This document shows, piece after piece, positions 57,161-64,000 of a DNA stretch of 64,000 nucleotides. Under the pieces are notes generated by a model. The model made no database searches. It was not told where the DNA came from and worked only from the letters and a program-made list of their open reading frames with translations. This DNA is from Limnephilus marmoratus (Eukaryota; Arthropoda; Insecta; Trichoptera; Limnephilidae): contig OU862906.1 in the NCBI GenBank assembly GCA_917880885.1, forward strand, positions 59,438,665 through 59,502,664, in the 5' to 3' direction. The position numbers and the translations under genes were made by a program. The number at the start of each line of letters is the position of its first letter. Positions within the stretch are counted from its first letter, which is position 1.

Positions 57161-58164
57161 TAATTACCATAACAACTTAAGTACTTTGATACGCCTATGG
57201 AACAAAAAAATAATTCTTGTACAATTCGTGTACTTTTCAACCTCGATAAATGCGAAAAAAATTTGAATAACGCAAAATAATTTATTTTCATGATGTCCTA
57301 ACCGGTACTTACTCTGACATAAACACAGGTTTGACTACATTATTTTGTCAACACAATTATAAAACCACTACCTTTTGTAAGAAAAAATTCTACGCAAAAG
57401 TAATTACAAGCCAAATACCGTGTAATTTCTGCAAAACAACGTACCAAATTGGAGGATTTCCTGACTCAATTTCGAACATTTAACAAAGAAAAAATTCCGT
57501 GTACACAAAGAATGTTCCTACACGGCGGAGTAGACAAATAACATATCGACACACCTGTGTGTGTTTTGAACCGCTTATTATTCATGCAGGAAGAGGCTAA
57601 GCCGTCTTGCAAGAACAAACTAGTTTGCCCACTCGACTGTGTAGGATAGTCTGTACGCTGATCGTCTTTCCAGCCAACGCAACACGGCGACATACTGCGC
57701 AATCTCTTGATCCGAACAGACTATACGCACAAATTTTAATTTATCGTTTGTTGAAACAGAGTCGATTTTTTAATGAACGCAATACATTTTCAAATGTTCT
57801 GTTTGTTTATATTATTATTGCTGTTTGTATTATTGTTTTTTGTTTAAATTTTTCTTTATTCATTGCATAATATTATGGTTACATTATTTGTGGATTTTTC
57901 GACCACCGTGCTAGGCTGATGCCCGTGTTGTGGTGGTCGATTAATAACAATCTAGGAGCCATGATGTAAGAGAACTTAAACGATTATAAAATAATAATAT
58001 CAAAAATATAAATTAAATATTAAAAAATAGAAATGAGTATAAAATAACATAAATAGAGTAGGAAAGATATAAAAGAATGTAAAAATCACAATATATAAAG
58101 AAATATAAGAGTATGCATTTTAATCAATGTAAGTATGATGGTACTAGTAAGTTACAATATCAAT
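57161..58164. other. no recognised gene
   Basis: Short ORFs on both strands without domains. A hairpin TCGACCACC...GGTGGTCGA at 57899-57941 may be part of a LINE 3' UTR. Confidence 0.4.
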
Positions 58165-58365
58165 GTCATGTCAATCAAATAACAAATAAAGCAGCTAAAA
58201 TGCTTGGTTTCATCGTAAGAAATACAAAAGAATTTACAAACACGGTAATTATCAAACAACTATGCTTTGCATGTGTACCCACGTAGCCATCTAGAGTTTG
58301 CGTCAACTGTGTGGTCTCAATTTTATGCAGTACGTACATATAAACAAAATTGTGTATGGTGACCG
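58165..58365 (+). pseudogene. LINE scrap (post-RT region)
   Basis: The translation reads NKAAKMLGFIVRNTKEF, then after a frameshift near 58288 RSHLEFASTVWSQFYAV. This is the familiar K-A-x-K-x-LGF...RSHLEYAS-WSP block of jockey/R1-type LINEs. About 200 bp remain. Confidence 0.65.
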
Positions 58366-59091
58366 AACAACTCAGAAACAACTCAACTCAACACCTCATT
58401 TGAAAAGTCATTAAAAGTGATGAAAAAAAAATGAAATTCGGTTAAAATAATGTACAGTGCTTCACGTTTACTAACTCTTTATATTTTAAACTACCAACCA
58501 CGTCTACTATCGCTTTGTCATAGCGCCCACCTTTTTCGTCAACTTATACGTGTAGCACTCAATATACCTACGTCATAAAAATGTAGGTACTTATTCCAAA
58601 ATAATTATTAATTTTACAAAAAAATATTAAATTTAAAACAGGAATTCTGCTGCCCAGGCTTATACCTACTGTCAGGCTCCAAAAATTTGCATCATGTGCA
58701 AGTTTCAAGACACAGGAGCTCCCCGCGCACGTGTATTAGTATTTGATGCATATTACGGTTCCACGTCAACTCAGAATCAAGTCAACTCAACACCTCTTTC
58801 TAAAGCCATTAAAAACTATGAAAAAAAATTGCCCGTAACCTGACCTACCGTAACCTATTTAACCAACCTGTTTCTCCTTTCTTACTTATTTATATTACTT
58901 ACCAAAAATTAGGTAAGTACAAAAATTGGAAGATATTTTTTCAATTTTGTTTTAACCACCACTGTTAATAGTGTTAATATCCACATACTATAAATACAAT
59001 ACTTACGCACAGGTTTCGCCTTGTGTTACTCTCTTACATATATTTTATGTTGTAATGTATGTACCTGTTTAAATATATGTTTTTTTTTTTT
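58366..59091. other. no recognised feature
   Basis: AT-rich. Two related pieces, AACTCAACACCTCATTTGAA (58384) and AGTCAACTCAACACCTCTTT (58783), are the only repeat seen. Confidence 0.45.
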
Positions 59092-59425
59092 TTTTTTACA
59101 TGAGCTCCACACAGGAGGCCCTGAGGAAAATAATTTCCCTCAGGGCCTATGTCATCTTTGAGGATGCTGTGTGGAGGTTTTTTTAAGGGAAGGAAGGAGA
59201 GGAGAGTTCTGGGAAGGAAAAGGGTTTAAGGGGTGGGTAGGAATCTGGGGTTCAGTATGTCCTGATCATCCGCCTCCAAGACCTAGACAAACCTCACCCC
59301 ATGAACCTGGGCACCCCAGCTAAATCACCAAACGTAGCGAACCACTTAGGGTGACCTATGGCAGAGGTGTTGGTTATCCAATAAAGGTTCCCGGGGCGGC
59401 GGTACCCATTCCCGCCTCCCAAAGT
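59092..59425 (-). mobile_element. retroposon family A, short subfamily, best copy
   Basis: Full length on the minus strand: start TTTGGGAGGCGGGAATGGGT at 59425, subfamily deletion, intact nested hairpin (CTCCACACAG, GGCCCTGAGG, CCTCAGGGCC, then CTGTGTGGAG), and ~17 A. Confidence 0.88.
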
Positions 59426-59539
59426 GTATATGTATATGTATAAAAAAAACTTTTCCAATAAAAAAAGAATTATCTTAATCATTTGTCGACGGATAACTTT
59501 TAGCCGGTTATCATATCTATTACCAATTAGATTAAAAAA

Positions 59540-60194
59540 AGTTTATACTATAGTCTCGTACACTCACACCTAAATTACCTAATTGAAATCTGGGGAAATG
59601 CGTATGAAACATACATCCATGAATTACAGGTAATTCAAAATAAGATAATCAAAAAACTATTTCACTACGAATCCAAAACACCCACAAAAAAAATATATTT
59701 GGAAACAAAACTGCTAACATTAAGAAAACTATACGAGTACAATATATGTGTCCTTATATACAAAATAAATAATAAACTCATACATACAAACACAGAATTC
59801 ATTAATACGTCCCAAGTACACAAACATTTTACACAACAACACGATAACATACGTTTAAACACCATTCATACTAACTACGGTAAGCAATCAATTAGTTACG
59901 AGGGGGGCAATTTATATAATTCCCTTCCAGATGATATCAAAAACGAAAAAAGTGTGTGCAAATTCAAAAAAAAATTGTTCATGTTTATTCACAAAAAACA
60001 AATTAGTGATAGTGAATAATATCATATGGTAATATAATATCATGTAAATGTTAGTATTGCAATCTAATGTAATCTAAGGTTATGAAATGTAAAAACTATG
60101 TAATGTAAAAATTGTACATAATTCAATATTCTAGTTAAGTAAGTGAAAATGTTATTTTCTTTTTTACTGGAATAAAAACATCTGAAAAAAAAAA
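59540..60194 (+). pseudogene. CR1/jockey-type LINE, 3' fragment with poly(A)
   Basis: The frame running to TAA at 60017 (track open from 59699, similarity from about 59555) reads HSHLNYLIEIWGNAY, LLTLRKLYEYNICVLIYKIN and NLYNSLPDDIKNEKSVCKF, the end of a CR1/jockey-superfamily pol. The 3' UTR closes with AATAAAAACATCTG and 11 A. It is 5'-truncated, but the remaining frame looks intact. Confidence 0.75.
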
Positions 60195-60302
60195 AGCTCC
60201 ACAGATCATGACGGAAATGGCGATTAAAAGTAACAATATTTGTAGTGACATACGATAAAATAAATATTTATTTTTTCAAAGCGACAAAATTTTTCCAAAT
60301 TT

Positions 60303-60735
60303 TTTTTTTTTTACACTAGTATCTACGATCTACATTATTTTTTACGGGAGTGTCTTCTTTGGGGATGCTGTATGGCGGGTCTTTTAAAGTATTTTTTGGG
60401 AAAGGAAGGAGAGGAAGTTCTGGGAAAAAGGTACGAGGTAAGGGTAGGAATCTAGGTGTCAATGTGTTCAGGAGTGACGATTGTATGAATCCATCCTTCC
60501 CGGAGAGAGGCCGGCTAGAGATGCATAAGATCTCCCTCAGCAGTATCTTGATCCAGCGCACCACCCAGCAGGTGGGCAAAATCATCCGCCGCCAAGATCT
60601 AGACAAGCCTCACTCAATGAACTCGGGCACGCCTGCTAAGTCACCAAACATTCCGAACCACTTGGAGTGACCTATGACAGGGTATTGGTTCGCGGGGCGT
60701 CGGTACCCATAGACCCATACCCGCCTCTCAAATTA
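60303..60735 (-). mobile_element. retroposon family A, long subfamily, diverged
   Basis: Minus strand with a T run at 60300-60311. The tail hairpin has largely been lost, but the long-subfamily middle and the GGCGGGTATGGGTC start remain. Confidence 0.7.
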
Positions 60736-61359
60736 TGGCTTTCGAGATTTTATAGAGCCACCTATTGTTTATCAGGTAAAACGATTCTTAAAGTTATTTT
60801 TCTTTGCGAAAATGATTGCAGCAAATTATTTTTTTTTTTGCTACAAAATTTAGTACGTATTATAAATTAATAAGTAAGAACCTACCTTGGTTCTTCCACT
60901 TTCCACCAAGTTAATCGATTCTGCGTCACGGATTACCTTCAAAGGTTGGCCTCATGTATTTAGAATCGGTGCCTCACACCTCACGCATAGCAAAATATTA
61001 TAACATATAATATGGCTCCAACGTAGCTGAAAGTACTTATTATATATCCAACGTAGCTGTATGCTGTACGTACTTATTATGTCCCATAACATTTTAGTGA
61101 GGGCCGTAAAAAGATGATGGATGGATTTTATTTTCACTTGACGATAAAATCAGTATCGTTGAACGCGGATTGATCGCAATATCGTAATAATAATGTACCT
61201 AGGTACTATTTTAAACTTTATTGTAAATAATCAATATTAGATGTCTCGATAAGAGTACATTTTACACGAACGTTAGAACTGTGGATAGATACTACTACTT
61301 CCCAAATGGCACACATATTATGTAGCTAAGAGTCGCTTATTACAATTAAAATGCTGATC
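60736..61359. other. no recognised feature
   Basis: AT-rich; an imperfect direct repeat CCAACGTAGCTG (61018, 61049) is all that is seen. Confidence 0.45.
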
Positions 61360-62245
61360 TCCAAATATTCCGTCTACAGGGCGCATTATACGCAGCGCAG
61401 TAAAATCGATAACTTTAGAATATCGTATCGATAGGTTTAACTTTCGATGATTATCGATTTTATCGGCACCTTCATTCCGGTCTGAAATTGGAAGGCGCCC
61501 CTCATTAGTCATGAAGTCACTTGTCCTGTCATTATTAAAACCGTCTTTATTCCGAGATTGATGAAATTTTGCACACTTAAATTTAAAATAACAAAAAAGT
61601 CACTATCTACAAGAGATTTCGAAAAACTATTCCCCCGCCCTCTTTTCACACCCCTTAACCTTTAACTGCTGATGTGGAGGCCGCTCCGTCCTATCAACAA
61701 TAATAATATCAAAATTCTCCCCTCTCTGCGCACGATGCATACTCCGCTTCCAGTAGCTTTGAATTTAGTGACGCCAAAGCCGTTAGTTTAAAATTTTTAA
61801 ATTTCAGTAAGTTCACTTAAATTTTTTTGCGGGCCTCTCTGACCCATCTTCAGTACTTACGTGACTTTTTTAAAGTTGCTTTTACTACATAAAAAAAAAC
61901 ATAAACGACTTTACTAAAGTTGATTATATATACATACTTAGTTTATTCGAGACACTATTAAAATATTGTAATAAAAGTGAGTTCATTGTTTTTATTTCAT
62001 TAATGGATAATACAGACTGATTTCCGATCTCAAGTGATTTTTGCCAAAATTATTATATAACATCCTAATTGTCAAATATAAGTTACTTAACAATAAGAAA
62101 AGTATTTTATTTAAATATATTTAAATTGTCCAATAAATAATAATTTGGACTTCAAAAATTTCATGGATCTATAATATATAAACATTTAAAGTAACAAGCC
62201 AGAGTACACGTAAAAAAATCACGTCAGCAGTTAGGTAAAGGTTAA
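61360..62245 (+). repeat. direct repeat unit D, copy 1
   Basis: Contains AAAATCGATAACTTTAGAAT, then TTCCGAGATTGATGAAATTT, a block CTCCGCTTCCAGTAGCTTTG and an AT-rich half. The order and most of the sequence recur at 62963-63955. Similarity ends at a TTAA at 62242-62245. Confidence 0.8.
61659..62241. mobile_element. TTAA-flanked MITE inside unit D, copy 1 (piggyBac-like candidate)
   Basis: The termini CCTTTAACTGCTGA and, inverted, CCTTTACCTAACTGCTGA are flanked by TTAA on both sides (61655-61658, 62242-62245). TTAA targets and short C-rich TIRs fit piggyBac-like elements, but no transposase is present. Confidence 0.5.
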
Positions 62246-62962
62246 GAGCGTTTAACCAGCCAGCGGACGAAAATCCACATTTCGTCGAAAGTTGTTCTTA
62301 CGATCGTGCAGGGCGGTTTCAATGAGAAAGATTTATTATTCTCCGTAACAGTTTTTTTAAATTATAACTCAATATCGAATTTATTTCAATCCAAATTAGC
62401 TTTAATTTATACCTTCATCCAAAAATGCTGAAAGGCGTGATGATAAAACTATTAAAATAATGTACTTTTTGTAATTATTTTTAGATTATAAGTATTTATC
62501 ATTTTTCAATAATGTATAAATTTAATAAGAATGTTAAAAAACTCTGAAATATATTAGTTTGTAAGTGCGCAAATAAATACACAAATGGACCAATTTTCGT
62601 CAAGAAACACATGAACGTACATATTTTTTAATGATTTTATTGAAACTAAAATTAAAATTCTAAAAAATGCGTTTGCTAGATAATGTATTAATTTATGATG
62701 ATTGCATGATTATATTATTTGAAATGGGTGTGGTATAATACAAAATCTTTAATAATAGAATAACTAGAATAACCTTATCATACTAAAAATTTAAAAAAAT
62801 TCTCAAAATTTATTATATGCGAATGCTAGATAAAAGAACAATCTTGCGAAATCCATTTATAATTTTTTGTGGAAAAGAGTCAATACGTCTAAAATCTGAT
62901 TTGAAAATGACATATTTCTGGTTTTCTCTGGTAATGCCCTCTTAATGCTTTATCGCTATATG
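62246..62962. other. no recognised feature
   Basis: AT-rich spacer between the two D units. Confidence 0.5.
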
Positions 62963-63955
62963 GCTACTATTCTGTCTACCGGACGAATTATACGCGCTAC
63001 GAAAATATTCCAGGAGCTCTATCACGGTAAAATCGATAACTTTAGAATATCGCATCGATAGGCGTAACTTTCGATGACTTTATATCGATTTTATAATAAA
63101 TATATATAGTTTTAAGAGCTTTAAAACTTGACGTGTTTAAGGGAGATTTGTAAGAAATCGGTAGAAATTTGGGTAGCGGCGGCTTAAATGCACTCAAAAG
63201 TTATGTTAGGAAATTTCACGGATTTTTATTATACAGTTTCATTCCGAGATTGATGAAATTTTGCACACTTGAATTTAAAACAAAAAAAAGGTAACTATCT
63301 ACAAGAGATTTCGAAAAACTATACCCCCGCCCACTTTTCACACCCCTTAACCTTTAACTGCTGACGTTGAGGCCGCTCCGTCCTAGCAACAATAATAATA
63401 TCGAAATTCTCCCCTCTCCGCGCGCGACGCATACTCCGCTTCCAGTAGCTTTGAATTTAGTGACGCCAAAGCCGTTAGTTTTAAATTTTTAAATTTAAAT
63501 TTCTGTAAGTAAATTCATTTCAGTTTTTTGCGGGCCTCTCTGACCCATCGTCAGTAATTATGTGACTTTTTTAAAGTTCATTTTTCCTACATAAAAATAA
63601 ACATAAACGACTTTACTAAAGTTGATTATATATAGTTTATTCGAGACACTTTTGAAATATTATAATAGAAGTGAGTTCATTGTTTTTATTTTGTTTAATA
63701 GATAATACAGACTGATTTCTGATCTCAAGTGATTTTTGCCAAAAATTATTATATAATATCCAAATTGTCAAATATAAGTTACTCAGCAATAAAAAAAGTA
63801 TTTTATTTAAATATATTTAAATTGTTCAATAAATAATAATTTGGACTTCAAAAATTTCATGGATCTCTAATATATAAACATTTAAAGTAACAGGCCGCCC
63901 AGGCCTCCACGTCAGAGTATATGTAAAAAAAATCACATCAGCAGTTAAAGGTTAA
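62963..63955 (+). repeat. direct repeat unit D, copy 2
   Basis: Second copy, about 90 percent alike by eye over the shared blocks, spaced about 1.69 kb from copy 1. A ~90-bp stretch around 63105-63235 is extra relative to copy 1. Similarity again stops at a TTAA (63952-63955). Confidence 0.8.
63351..63951. mobile_element. TTAA-flanked MITE inside unit D, copy 2
   Basis: The termini CCTTTAACTGCTGACG and, inverted, CCTTTAACTGCTGATGTG match over 14 bp and then loosely. TTAA is present on both sides (63347-63350, 63952-63955). The right end has an insertion with GGCCTCCACGTCAG, a subterminal repeat of the left GAGGCC region. Confidence 0.5.
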
Positions 63956-64000
63956 AGCTAGTTTTTTTCTTGACTAAATTTAGTTAATAAGAGAAATTTT

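Overview
The window looks like nuclear DNA of an insect. It is AT-rich, almost entirely intergenic, and packed with decayed retroelements and small DNA transposons. Short motifs of the GTAGGTACCTA kind, the degenerate RTE-type LINE ends and the cecropia/mori-type mariner make a lepidopteran plausible, but the sequence alone does not fix the order. There is no sign of a bacterial, phage or viral genome: no operons and no CRISPR.

Only one host protein gene is clearly supported. It is a kekkon-family transmembrane receptor on the minus strand (46007-48058), with signal peptide, LRR domain with cysteine caps, one Ig domain, one membrane helix and a C-terminal PDZ ligand, read from one exon. It lies in an island of about 5.5 kb (44.4-49.9 kb) in which I see no repeats.

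The rest is mobile DNA. (1) A Ty3/gypsy-type LTR retrotransposon (10824-15303) has seemingly identical 158-bp LTRs and a 5-bp target duplication, but three reading-frame lesions. (2) A deleted mariner (37683-38609) keeps its TIRs. (3) There are about ten LINE 3' fragments from several clades (RTE-like, CR1/L2-like, jockey-superfamily). (4) The dominant repeat is a poly(A)-tailed retroposon, here called family A, with twelve copies. Its last ~115 bp match the 3' end of a LINE that is also present (40.9-41.3 kb), and that tail folds as a nested hairpin. (5) A tRNA-headed SINE, family T, has four copies, all on the minus strand. (6) There are many TIR, foldback and MITE elements, including hAT-, Harbinger- and TTAA-type candidates, plus three tandem arrays.

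Insertions are nested: retroposon and LINE inside a TA-flanked transposon (5.2-7.7 kb); MITE inside the tail of a retroposon (18.4-19.0 kb); retroposon inside a hAT-like element (36.4-37.2 kb). The most informative structure is an inverted duplication (34966-35872 versus 40327-41360). Each copy carries the same LINE family at a different site, so each copy gives the empty site for the other. I did not find a convincing new gene system. The best leads are the SINE/LINE tail partnership, a 30-bp perfect palindrome at one LINE end, and a recurring CTGANGA-stem-GAAAC motif inside unrelated inverted-repeat elements.
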